From: Desulfovibrio sp. | Lineage (GTDB): Bacteria; Desulfobacterota; Desulfovibrionia; Desulfovibrionales; Desulfovibrionaceae | NCBI GenBank assembly: GCA_020217165.1 | Contig: JAIWOE010000237.1 | Span: forward strand, 1-5,180 | Reading direction: 5' to 3' | DNA: 5,180 nt | In this document: piece after piece, positions 1 through 5,180 of the stretch | Position numbering within the stretch: the first letter of the stretch is position 1 | Layout: the number at the start of each line of letters is the position of its first letter | The notes under the pieces: model-generated | Seen by the model: only the letters and a program-made list of their open reading frames with translations | Told to the model about the DNA's origin: nothing | Databases searched by the model: none | Made by a program: the position numbers and the translations under genes

Positions 1-414
1 CGGCAACTGCTGCTGCCCCTGGCCCCTGCGGGGACAAAGGGCATGCGCGCCGGGATGTTGCTGCGCAAGGACGCCGTGCGGGAAGCGCTGACAGAGGCCC
101 TGGCCGGGTGCCCGCTTTCCCGCGAGGAGGTGGCCGCAGAGCTGACCAGGCTGACGGGGGAGGCCGTGAGCGTTCACCACCTGCACAACTGGTGCAGCGA
201 AGCCAAACGCGAATGGCGCTTTCCGCTGGAGCTGGCCACGGCCTTTTGTCTGGTTACCCAGGATTTTGGTGTGCTGGCCGCCGTGCTGGAAGGCACAGGA
301 CAGGCCCTGGCGGACAAGGAACTGTTGACGCTGGCTGAATACGGCCGGCTGGTTGCCGAAGACAAGAAACGCGCCGCCCGCCGGCGCGAGCTACAAGAGA
401 GACTGGGCATATGA
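1..414 (+). CDS. Mu-like phage early-region DNA-binding/regulatory protein, 5' partial
   Basis: The reading frame is open from the first base of the window, so the gene probably starts upstream. In-frame ATG codons at 43 and 55 exist, but neither has a well-spaced ribosome binding site. The residues before the first ATG (RQLLLPLAPAGTKG) resemble the N-terminal part I recall in this family of Mu-like phage proteins, so I treat them as coding. The visible protein is about 137 residues, soluble, with no signal or membrane segment. The middle (LSREEVAAELTRLTG, then VSVHHLHNWCSEAK, then FPLELATAFC) fits a helix-turn-helix-like fold, and the C-terminus is a charged helix rich in K, R and E. Related proteins occur just upstream of Mu-like transposase genes; their exact role is unsettled and regulation is my inference. 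Its stop overlaps the next start (ATGA at 411-414), indicating a shared transcript. Confidence 0.75.
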   Translation, partial: RQLLLPLAPAGTKGMRAGMLLRKDAVREALTEALAGCPLSREEVAAELTRLTGEAVSVHHLHNWCSEAKREWRFPLELATAFCLVTQDFGVLAAVLEGTGQALADKELLTLAEYGRLVAEDKKRAARRRELQERLGI

Positions 415-665
415 ACATCCAAACAGCACGCGCTGACGGGCTCATGGCCCCTGACAACGCCCGGCAGGTCAAAGCCTGGATGGTGCGACATGATGTAGCC
501 CGCAGTGCCATTGCGGCGGCGCTGGGGGTCACACCGCAGATGGTGAGTGCCGTCATCTGGGGGCGCAGTGATTCCCGGCGCATCATTGAGCACTTGCTGA
601 CCCTTGGCTGCCCTCGCGAATGTTTCCGTGGAACGAAATACGAGCAAAGCGGGCTTGCAGCCTGA
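411..665 (+). CDS. small Ner/Cro-like helix-turn-helix regulator
   Basis: An 84-residue basic protein that starts on the ATG overlapping the upstream stop codon (ATGA). Residues about 18-66 form a compact helix-turn-helix unit: ARQVKAWMVRHDVARSAIAA, then ALGVTPQMVSAVIWGR as turn and recognition helix, then a further helix SRRIIEHLLTLGCP. This pattern matches the small Ner/Nlp and Cro-type proteins encoded next to Mu-like transposase genes, where Ner represses early transcription. That role is inferred here from fold and position. The last 15 residues or so look unstructured. Internal ATGs at 444 and 480 could give shorter products but would clip or approach the first helix. The gene ends 16 bases before the preferred transposase start, so the two are probably co-transcribed. 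Confidence 0.75.
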   Translation: MNIQTARADGLMAPDNARQVKAWMVRHDVARSAIAAALGVTPQMVSAVIWGRSDSRRIIEHLLTLGCPRECFRGTKYEQSGLAA

Positions 666-681
666 CGTCGGGTGCCCAGGC

Positions 682-2871
682 ATGAGCTACAGTACCGTAC
701 AAATAGCCGAGGTCTTCGGGGTTACACGCCAAGCCATCGACAAGCGTTCCCAGAAGGAGTCCTGGGCCGCAGTGCGGCAGGGCAAGGGAAAGGTCTTTTC
801 CCCTGTCTCCCTGCCCCAGGATGTGCGTGATGCCATTCTGGCCTGGGAGCTGAAGAAGGCCTCTCAGGCCGGCGCGGCGGCGCTGTCTGCCGGCACGGCT
901 GCCGTGTCTGCCGCACCTGGCGTGCCTGCTGCGACCGCCCCGGTTTCAACTGGAGCGGTGCCTGCGGCGCCTGCCCCTGCGGGGCTGCCCGTTACACAGG
1001 CCGGGCCGACGTCGGCCTTAACGCATGCCCAGCGCAAGGTGATGGTGGCCCGGCTGGGGTTCATCCGGGAAATTGAACGCCGGGTGGACGGCGGCATGGG
1101 CAAGGGCGAGGCGTTGGACAGTCTGGTGGCCCAAAGCAAGGACGGCAGCCTGCCGGCGCATCTGGCCCGGCTGGTGGAGGTGGCCAATGACCGCGGCGGG
1201 GCAAAGCGTGGGCTTTCCCGCCGGACCTTGCAGCGCTGGCAGTCCCTCTTTGCCCTGGCCGGGGAACGCGCCTTGGCTCCGGCGCGGGTGGAAAAAGACC
1301 TTTCCATCCCGCCCTGGGCCGAGGCATTCCTGGCCTGCTGGCGTGATCCGCAGAAGCCCTCCGTGGTGGACGCCTACACCAGGGCCTTTGGGCCGCCCCA
1401 TGCGCCGAATCCCGGCGCGCCCTCCATCCATGCCGTGCGGCGGTTCCTGGACAAGTTGAGCGTCCTGGCCCGCGAGGAAGGCCGGCGCACGGGCAACGCC
1501 TGGCTGTCCCTGCTGCCCTATGTGCGGCGGGACACCTCGGACCTTTCGCCCACCGAAATTTACACCATGGACGGCACCACCATGGACGTGGAAGTGCTGC
1601 ACCCGAACACGGGCCGGCCCTTCAAGCCCGAGGTGACCTTTGTGGTGGACGTGGCCACGCGGGAATGCGTGGGCCTGTCCATCGCCCTGGCCGAAAGCGC
1701 CGCGGCCACCCTGGACGCCCTGCGCATGGCCTGCCTGTACCTGGGCATTCCGGCCATCGTCTACGCCGATAACGGCCCTGGCTACCAGAACGCGCTCTGG
1801 ACCGCCGAGGGCCTGGGCATGATGGACCGCCTGGGCAGCACGCTGACCCACTCCATCCGCTGCCGGCCCCAGGGCAAGGGGCTGATGGAACGAGCCGTGA
1901 AAACGGCCTGCAACGTGGTGAAAAATTTCATTTCCTGCACCCATGCGGACATGGACCGGGACGCGGCCAAGAAGGTCTACAAGCTCTCCCGGCAGGGTCT
2001 GAAGAACGGCCAGAACATCCTGCCCACCTTGCGGGAGTTCGCCGGGCAGCTGCTGGCGCGCATCGAGCTGTACAACGCCACGCCGCACCGGGCCTTGCCC
2101 AAGATCACCGACGAGGCGACGGGCAAGCGCCGCCGGCTCTCGCCGCGGGAGTACCGCCAGACCTTCGTGGACCAGGGCTGGCAGCCCTGCACCGTGGACG
2201 CGGCCCTGCGCGAGGAGCTGTTCATGCCCTCGGAGACGCGCAAGGTCAGCCGCGGCTGGATCGCCTTCCATGACGGCAAGTATTTTTCCAAAAGCCTTGA
2301 GGAGTTGCACGGCGAAGTCGTGGAGGTCCGCTACGACGTGTTCGACGCCTCCCGGATCTACGTCTGGAGTTTGGACGGCGTGAAGATCTGCGAGGCCGAG
2401 CTGGACGGCAACACCACGGCGTACCTGCCCCGGCCCATGCGTGAGGCTGCGGCCGAGAAGCGGCGCAAGGCCCAGCTCAAGCGACTGGAGGCCAGGGCCC
2501 AGGCCATCGAGCCCGGCGCGGTGATCCTGCGGCCAGAGGGTGAAGCCCCGGCGATGCTCTCTGACGTGCTGGTGGCCGGGCGGGATGCCCGGGAAGTCCG
2601 GGAAGTGGCGGCCATAGACGTGGCGGCCATAGACGTGGCTGCCATAGACGTGACGCCATTGCCCGCAGACGACGCCAAGCGCCCGCTGTTCCTCAATTCC
2701 CTGCATCATTACCGCTGGCTGATGGAGCATCGGGACCAGTGCACCGAGGCTGACGAGGCCTGGCTGGCCCGCTACGCCACCACGCCGGAATATGCCGATT
2801 TGGCAGACCGGTATGCCTTTGAAGGGATTGCCTATGCGCCGCAGGACGCGGCGCAGCGAAAGGCGGGATAG
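682..2871 (+). CDS. Mu-type DDE transposase (MuA homologue)
   Basis: This protein cuts the phage ends and joins them to target DNA during replicative transposition. It has 729 residues from the ATG at 682. Residues 1-60 are a Mu-type winged helix (YSTVQIAEVFGVTRQAIDKR); 61-112 an Ala/Pro linker; about 113-285 a second DNA-binding region with a helix-turn-helix at LSRRTLQRWQSLF (178-190). About 291-470 is the RNase H-fold core, with predicted catalytic D297 (YTMDGTT), D363 (YADNGPG) and E403 (GKGLMERA). About 485-585 is the beta-barrel (Mu-transpos_C), followed by a basic helix KRRKAQLKRLEARA (593-606). A C-terminal tail (667-715) may contact the MuB-like ATPase. All three acidic residues are present and the frame is intact, so it looks functional. 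A TTG at 604 would add 26 residues but lies inside the upstream gene and lacks a ribosome site. The site before 682 is also weak (CCAGG). MuA itself is 663 residues. Confidence 0.96.
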   Translation: MSYSTVQIAEVFGVTRQAIDKRSQKESWAAVRQGKGKVFSPVSLPQDVRDAILAWELKKASQAGAAALSAGTAAVSAAPGVPAATAPVSTGAVPAAPAPAGLPVTQAGPTSALTHAQRKVMVARLGFIREIERRVDGGMGKGEALDSLVAQSKDGSLPAHLARLVEVANDRGGAKRGLSRRTLQRWQSLFALAGERALAPARVEKDLSIPPWAEAFLACWRDPQKPSVVDAYTRAFGPPHAPNPGAPSIHAVRRFLDKLSVLAREEGRRTGNAWLSLLPYVRRDTSDLSPTEIYTMDGTTMDVEVLHPNTGRPFKPEVTFVVDVATRECVGLSIALAESAAATLDALRMACLYLGIPAIVYADNGPGYQNALWTAEGLGMMDRLGSTLTHSIRCRPQGKGLMERAVKTACNVVKNFISCTHADMDRDAAKKVYKLSRQGLKNGQNILPTLREFAGQLLARIELYNATPHRALPKITDEATGKRRRLSPREYRQTFVDQGWQPCTVDAALREELFMPSETRKVSRGWIAFHDGKYFSKSLEELHGEVVEVRYDVFDASRIYVWSLDGVKICEAELDGNTTAYLPRPMREAAAEKRRKAQLKRLEARAQAIEPGAVILRPEGEAPAMLSDVLVAGRDAREVREVAAIDVAAIDVAAIDVTPLPADDAKRPLFLNSLHHYRWLMEHRDQCTEADEAWLARYATTPEYADLADRYAFEGIAYAPQDAAQRKAG
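2605..2649 (+). repeat. three tandem 15-bp repeats inside the transposase gene
   Basis: The unit GTGGCGGCCATAGAC occurs three times in a row; the third copy differs by one base (GCT for GCG, still Ala). It encodes VAAID three times (residues 642-656) and keeps frame because the unit is a multiple of three. Immediately before it, a 9-base direct repeat of the CGGGAAGT type (2590-2607) encodes REVREV. The block lies between the basic helix and the C-terminal tail, probably in a flexible linker. Near-identity at the DNA level suggests recent replication slippage. Confidence 0.9.
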
Positions 2872-2878
2872 GAATCGG

Positions 2879-2909
2879 GGGAAAACCTTTCTGGAAGAAA
2901 GGTTCTTCC
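2879..2909. repeat. hairpin element between transposase and ATPase genes
   Basis: AACCTTTC (2884-2891) pairs perfectly with GAAAGGTT (2897-2904) around a TGGAA loop. Beyond one A/C mismatch the stem can extend by four more pairs, one of them G-T (2879-2882 with 2906-2909). It begins eight bases after the transposase stop codon. Together with the following CCCCCTTCCCAAAGAC and T-run, it resembles a dispersed intergenic element I recall from Desulfovibrio genomes. The palindrome is directly visible; the dispersed-repeat identity is from memory. Confidence 0.7.
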
Positions 2910-2916
2910 GGCTCTC

Positions 2917-2946
2917 GGGAATGGCCCCCTTCCCAAAGACTTTTTT
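2917..2946 (+). terminator. possible intrinsic terminator or attenuator after the transposase gene
   Basis: GGGAA (2917-2921) can pair with TTCCC (2930-2934) across an eight-base loop, and six T residues follow at 2941-2946. The T-run is six bases from the stem, farther than in a textbook terminator, and the stem is short, so efficiency is doubtful alone. The stronger hairpin just upstream may add to it. If active, it would reduce read-through from the transposase into the ATPase gene. Confidence 0.45.
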
Positions 2947-2967
2947 CGGGTGAACTGCAACGTGGCT

Positions 2968-2974
2968 TGAGGAG
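2968..2974 (+). promoter_or_regulatory. ribosome binding site of the MuB-like ATPase
   Basis: TGAGGAG is a good Shine-Dalgarno match. It lies five bases before the ATG at 2980 but only two before the GTG at 2977, which favours the ATG as start. It shows that the ATPase can be translated independently of the transposase. Confidence 0.75.
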
Positions 2975-2979
2975 ATGTG

Positions 2980-3732
2980 ATGAAAAAACAGTTCGTCAAA
3001 ACAGAGAATTACAGCCGCTTTGTGGCGGCGGTGCGCGCGGTGGAGCAACGCGGGGCGGCCGAGGCCGGCATGTTGCTGCTCCACGGCCTGCCCGGCCTGG
3101 GCAAGAGCCACACGGCGGACCGCTGGGCCGTGGACACGGGCGCGATCTTCCTGCGGGCCAAGGTGGATTGGACGCCGCGCTATTTCCTGAAAGACCTGGC
3201 CGCCACCCTGCGCACCGTGGACACCAGCGGCAGCAGCCAGCAGCTCTTTGGCCGCCTGCTGGATCATCTGGCCCGCTCCCAGCAGCCCTTGGTCATCGAC
3301 GAGGCCGAATTCACCCTGGCCCGTCAGGCGCAGGTGCTGGAAAAGGTCCGGGACATCTCGGACTACGCCGAAATCACCGTGGTGCTCATCGGCATGGAAA
3401 AAATCCAGAAGATGGTGGCCCGGCACGGGCAGATTCATTCCCGCATTGCCCAGGCCGTGGAGTTCCAGCCGGCCACCCTGGCCGACGTGGCCTATGCCTG
3501 CGGGCTGCTGTCCGAAGTGCCCATGACAGAAGCCCTGTGCGCCGAAGTACACCGGCTCTCCAACGGCCGCATGCGCGAGGTGCTGAACATCATCGCCACG
3601 GTGGAGCGGGTGGCCAGGGAATCCGGCCTGGACAAGGCGGACGTGGCGCATTTCCGCGGCGTGGCCCTCTCCTATGACTGGCAGATGCGCAAGCCCCGAA
3701 CCGTGCTCGCAGGGGCTGGGGCGGCGGCATGA
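2980..3732 (+). CDS. MuB-type AAA+ ATPase, transposition target-selection protein
   Basis: This ATPase is expected to bind target DNA, stimulate the transposase and drive target-site immunity. From the ATG at 2980 it has 250 residues. Walker A is GLPGLGKS (36-43, Lys42). Walker B is PLVIDEAE (103-110, Asp107 and Glu108). VVLIGME (134-140) fits sensor 1, and Arg155 in IHSRIAQ is a candidate arginine finger. Residues about 165-240 form a helical C-terminal region that in this family helps bind DNA. Phage Mu B has 312 residues with an N-terminal helix-turn-helix domain; this protein begins almost directly with the ATPase domain, like the compact versions in BcepMu-type phages. The stop overlaps the next start (ATGA), so the following gene is probably translationally coupled. 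The adjacent intact transposase makes the assignment firm. Confidence 0.93.
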   Translation: MKKQFVKTENYSRFVAAVRAVEQRGAAEAGMLLLHGLPGLGKSHTADRWAVDTGAIFLRAKVDWTPRYFLKDLAATLRTVDTSGSSQQLFGRLLDHLARSQQPLVIDEAEFTLARQAQVLEKVRDISDYAEITVVLIGMEKIQKMVARHGQIHSRIAQAVEFQPATLADVAYACGLLSEVPMTEALCAEVHRLSNGRMREVLNIIATVERVARESGLDKADVAHFRGVALSYDWQMRKPRTVLAGAGAAA

Positions 3733-4280
3733 GCGGCCAGTGCAGTCAGGCTGTGTTGCAGCATCTGGCCAGCGTGCCCGGTGTAGCAGGATGCCCCACC
3801 ACGGCGGAGGTATGCGCGGCCGTTGGCTACGCTGCGAATAGCGTGCGGCGCGCCCTGCGGACGTTGCGGAAGCGGGGCCTCGTGACCTCCCTGGAAGGGC
3901 TGCACGAAATCACGGCCAAGGGCCGGGCGTGGATTGACGCCGGCCTGGAGATCACGAGCGGGCCGCGCCCTGGCCGGTCCCAAAGCCGGCACGCCCAGAC
4001 CCTACGGGCCAAGGCCTGGCGGGCGTTGCGCCTGAAGGGCAAGTGCAGCCTGGATGACCTGCTGATGCTGGTGGCCGATGGCACGGAAAAGGACGCGGAA
4101 CGCCAGCTGCGGCGGTATTGCAAGGCCTTGGAGGCCGCGGGCTATCTGGCGCCCATGCGCGCCGGATGGCTGCTGCCCGCCGACCGCAACACCGGCCCCG
4201 AAGCCCCGGCCTACAACAGCAAGACCCGCACCGTGACCGATCCCAACACGGGGGACGTATGGCCGCTGCCCCGGAACTAG
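3729..4280 (+). CDS. winged-helix DNA-binding protein of Mu-like phages
   Basis: A 183-residue basic soluble protein whose ATG overlaps the stop of the ATPase gene (ATGA). Residues about 5-66 look like a winged helix: CPTTAEVCAAVGYAANSVRR, then ALRTLRKRGLVTSLEG, then a wing ending in HEITAKGRAWID. After a basic linker (78-93), residues about 94-150 look like a second winged-helix-like unit (AWRALRLKGKCSLDDLLML, then AERQLRRYCKALEAAGYL, then MRAGWLLP). The tail NTGPEAP...DPNTGDVWPLP is typical of a protein family that sits directly downstream of A and B genes in BcepMu-like phages. No enzymatic motif is visible. The role, perhaps in early transcription or transposition control, is inferred from fold and position. 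Confidence 0.85.
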   Translation: MSGQCSQAVLQHLASVPGVAGCPTTAEVCAAVGYAANSVRRALRTLRKRGLVTSLEGLHEITAKGRAWIDAGLEITSGPRPGRSQSRHAQTLRAKAWRALRLKGKCSLDDLLMLVADGTEKDAERQLRRYCKALEAAGYLAPMRAGWLLPADRNTGPEAPAYNSKTRTVTDPNTGDVWPLPRN

Positions 4281-4585
4281 ACTGGCAGGCCATCCTTAAA
4301 CGCGAGGCGGCCGCCAGCAGTTGCCAGGCCGTGGCCGCGGCCATGGGCGTGAGCCGCACGGCGGTGAGCCTGCTGGTCAATGGCAAGTACACGGCGGACC
4401 CGGCGCGGATGGCTGCCAAGGTGCTGGAAACCTTTACCCGCGTGCAGTGCCCGCACGCGGGGGTGCCGGTGAGCCCGCAGGAATGCGGCCAGCGGGCCGG
4501 CGCCATGCCCACGGGCAGCCCCGGCGCATTGCGCTGGTGGCGGGCCTGCCAACGCTGCCCGCACAACCCGTTACAAACCAAATAA
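4259..4585 (+). CDS. small helix-turn-helix protein with four-cysteine C-terminal motif
   Basis: A 108-residue protein starting at the ATG at 4259, within the last 22 bases of the preceding gene and three bases after a GGGGGA ribosome site. Longer in-frame starts would overlap the upstream gene much more and are unlikely. Residues about 20-50 are a lambda-repressor-like helix-turn-helix (CQAVAAAMGVSRTAVSLLVN, then GKYTADPARMAAKVLE). The C-terminal half has C64, C76, C97 and C100 in a CP-x10-EC-x20-C-x2-CP arrangement, including PMPTxSPxALRxWxxC-like residues that I recall from related phage proteins. The cysteines could bind zinc or another metal; this is not shown by sequence alone. It is probably a phage regulator. 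The exact function is unknown. Confidence 0.82.
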   Translation: MAAAPELDWQAILKREAAASSCQAVAAAMGVSRTAVSLLVNGKYTADPARMAAKVLETFTRVQCPHAGVPVSPQECGQRAGAMPTGSPGALRWWRACQRCPHNPLQTK

Positions 4586-4614
4586 GAAACCTGCTGCCTA
4601 ACGGAGAAACGACA

Positions 4615-4809
4615 ATGGCGACTGCAAGTGAACAGATTCGGAATTGTGCGATTGCCCTGGGAGCGCTGATGCATGACGTCCCGGATGAACATGCGGCCCT
4701 GATCCGGGTGGTGCGGCAGAACCTGCAGGCTGCGGCGGATCAGGCCCAGGCCCTGGAGCGGCGCGAGGTGGTGGTGGTGCTGGGGGTGGCCTGTGAACCC
4801 CGCGCGTGA
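4615..4809 (+). CDS. small helical protein of unknown function
   Basis: A 64-residue protein with ATG at 4615 and a well-placed GGAG (4603-4606, eight bases upstream). It follows the four-cysteine protein after a 29-base gap. It is predicted mostly helical and acidic to neutral (EQIRNCAIALGALMHDVPDE, then HAALIRVVRQNLQAAADQ), ending in a hydrophobic stretch EVVVVLGVAC that may be a beta strand or a by-product of the repetitive GTGGTGGTG codons. I do not recognise the family. The good ribosome site and tight placement in a single-strand operon support it as a real gene. Confidence 0.65.
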   Translation: MATASEQIRNCAIALGALMHDVPDEHAALIRVVRQNLQAAADQAQALERREVVVVLGVACEPRA

Positions 4810-4978
4810 GCTGATCAAGCTGGGCTTCCGCGTCAGCCGGTTGAAGGATGGGACGCGGGATGCCGCCGTGCATCAGGAAATCGACGGCATTGTGGAAGAG
4901 GTAATCCGGCTGGCCAAGGCCATGGGCGAACAGGAAGCGCCGGTGAACCTGGAAACGGAAGAGGAGGTGACGGCATGA
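4793..4978 (+). CDS. small charged helical protein of unknown function
   Basis: A 61-residue protein starting with GTG at 4793, overlapping the previous gene by 17 bases. A G-rich stretch just upstream (GGGGGTGG, 4782-4789) may act as ribosome site. It reads as an amphipathic, acidic helical protein (QEIDGIVEEVIRLAKAMGEQ), with a basic N-terminal part (RELIKLGFRVSRLKDG) and an acidic tail. I do not recognise the family. Its stop overlaps the next ATG (ATGA), and the end of its coding sequence carries that gene's strong ribosome site. The start is the least certain part. Confidence 0.6.
   Translation: MNPARELIKLGFRVSRLKDGTRDAAVHQEIDGIVEEVIRLAKAMGEQEAPVNLETEEEVTA
4963..4970 (+). promoter_or_regulatory. 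strong ribosome binding site for the DUF3164-type gene
   Basis: GGAGGTGA lies four bases before the ATG at 4975 and is nearly complementary to the 16S rRNA tail. It sits inside the coding sequence of the preceding small gene, so the two are coupled. Confidence 0.7.
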
Positions 4979-5180
4979 GTGAAGATGCTACGGCATATGG
5001 GGCGACGCCGGGCGTGGCGGTCCCCGACGGTTTCATGGAGGACGCCCAGGGGCGGCTGGTGCCCGTGGGCATGGTCAAGGACGAACACCGGCTGGCGGAT
5101 GAGCTGGTGAAGGGCGTGCTGGGCCGGGCCAAGGCCCTGCGCGCGGACATGGAAGCGTTCCGCGGGGAAACCCTGGCGGA
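4975..5180 (+). CDS. DUF3164-type Mu-like phage protein, 3' partial
   Basis: The gene starts at ATG 4975 behind a strong ribosome site and stays open to the window's end, giving 68 residues. After a short variable N-terminus, the sequence VPDGFMEDAQGRLVPVGMVK followed by DEHRLADELVKGVLGRAKAL and an AFRGETLA-like stretch matches the opening of DUF3164 proteins as I recall them (P-x-G-[YF]-M-x-[DN]-A-x-G-x-L-V-P, then a long helix of the DELV...KAKAL type). These are found in the early region of many Mu-like phages. Their biochemical role is not established to my knowledge. The C-terminal part lies outside the window. Confidence 0.75.
   Translation, partial: MSEDATAYGATPGVAVPDGFMEDAQGRLVPVGMVKDEHRLADELVKGVLGRAKALRADMEAFRGETLA

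Noticed and set aside
23..33. Small CCCC-TGC-GGGG palindrome, with a similar one at 974-984.
   Set aside because: Both are inside coding sequence, have no T-run, and are expected by chance in GC-rich DNA.
604..681. A TTG-started 26-residue extension of the transposase.
   Set aside because: It lies almost wholly within the upstream helix-turn-helix gene, has no ribosome site, and the family-like N-terminus begins at the ATG at 682.
174..683. A 169-codon minus-strand frame opposite the two regulator genes.
   Set aside because: It is antisense to two + strand genes with family-like content, and its translation shows no domain.
1018..3651. An 877-codon open frame on the minus strand across the transposase and ATPase genes.
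   Set aside because: It is antisense to two clearly recognised genes and also runs through the non-coding gap. Its translation is rich in G, H, Q, P and R with no recognisable domain, as expected from the opposite strand of high-GC coding DNA.
2967..3677. A 236-codon overlapping + strand frame within the ATPase gene.
   Set aside because: It is an out-of-frame G/R/P-rich shadow; the ATPase frame carries clear Walker motifs.
4118..4258. A longer upstream start for the four-cysteine protein.
   Set aside because: It would overlap the winged-helix gene by about 160 bases, and the added residues are low-complexity G/R-rich. The ATG at 4259 has a nearby G-rich ribosome site and begins the family-like sequence.

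Overview
The window looks like the early, replication and transposition end of a Mu-like transposable phage or prophage. All genes lie on the + strand and are packed head to tail. The host is probably a high-GC proteobacterium. I favour a Desulfovibrio-type sulfate reducer, because the gap between the two transposition genes holds a hairpin plus C-rich/T-tract element that I recall as common between genes in that group. That host call rests on memory and composition, not on a search.

Layout. Positions 1-665 hold two small DNA-binding or regulatory genes. The first is cut by the window's left edge; the second is a small Ner/Cro-like helix-turn-helix protein. Positions 682-2871 hold the MuA-type DDE transposase, which looks intact: an N-terminal Mu-type DNA-binding domain, an Ala/Pro linker, a second DNA-binding region, an RNase H-fold core with D297, D363 and E403, a beta-barrel, a basic helix and a C-terminal tail. 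Positions 2872-2979 are non-coding and carry a strong hairpin and a terminator-like stem with a T-run. Positions 2980-3732 hold the MuB-type AAA+ ATPase that pairs with the transposase. Positions 3729-4280 hold a winged-helix protein of the kind that follows the transposition genes in BcepMu-like phages. Positions 4259-4585 hold a small helix-turn-helix protein with a four-cysteine tail. Two short helical proteins of unknown function follow (4615-4809 and 4793-4978), then the start of a DUF3164-type protein (from 4975) that runs off the right edge.

How it works together. The transposase cuts and joins the phage ends. The ATPase would bind target DNA, activate the transposase and confer target immunity. 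The small helix-turn-helix proteins before and after them are candidates for lysogeny/lytic control and early gene regulation. Stop/start overlaps (at 411, 3729, 4259, 4793 and 4975) point to polycistronic, translationally coupled expression, broken only by the structured gap between transposase and ATPase. No phage end sequence, structural gene, tRNA, rRNA or CRISPR array was seen. Most of this is a standard Mu-like module. The less ordinary points are the hairpin/terminator element between the A and B genes, a 15-bp triplicate repeat inside the transposase, the compact ATPase and the small unassigned genes.
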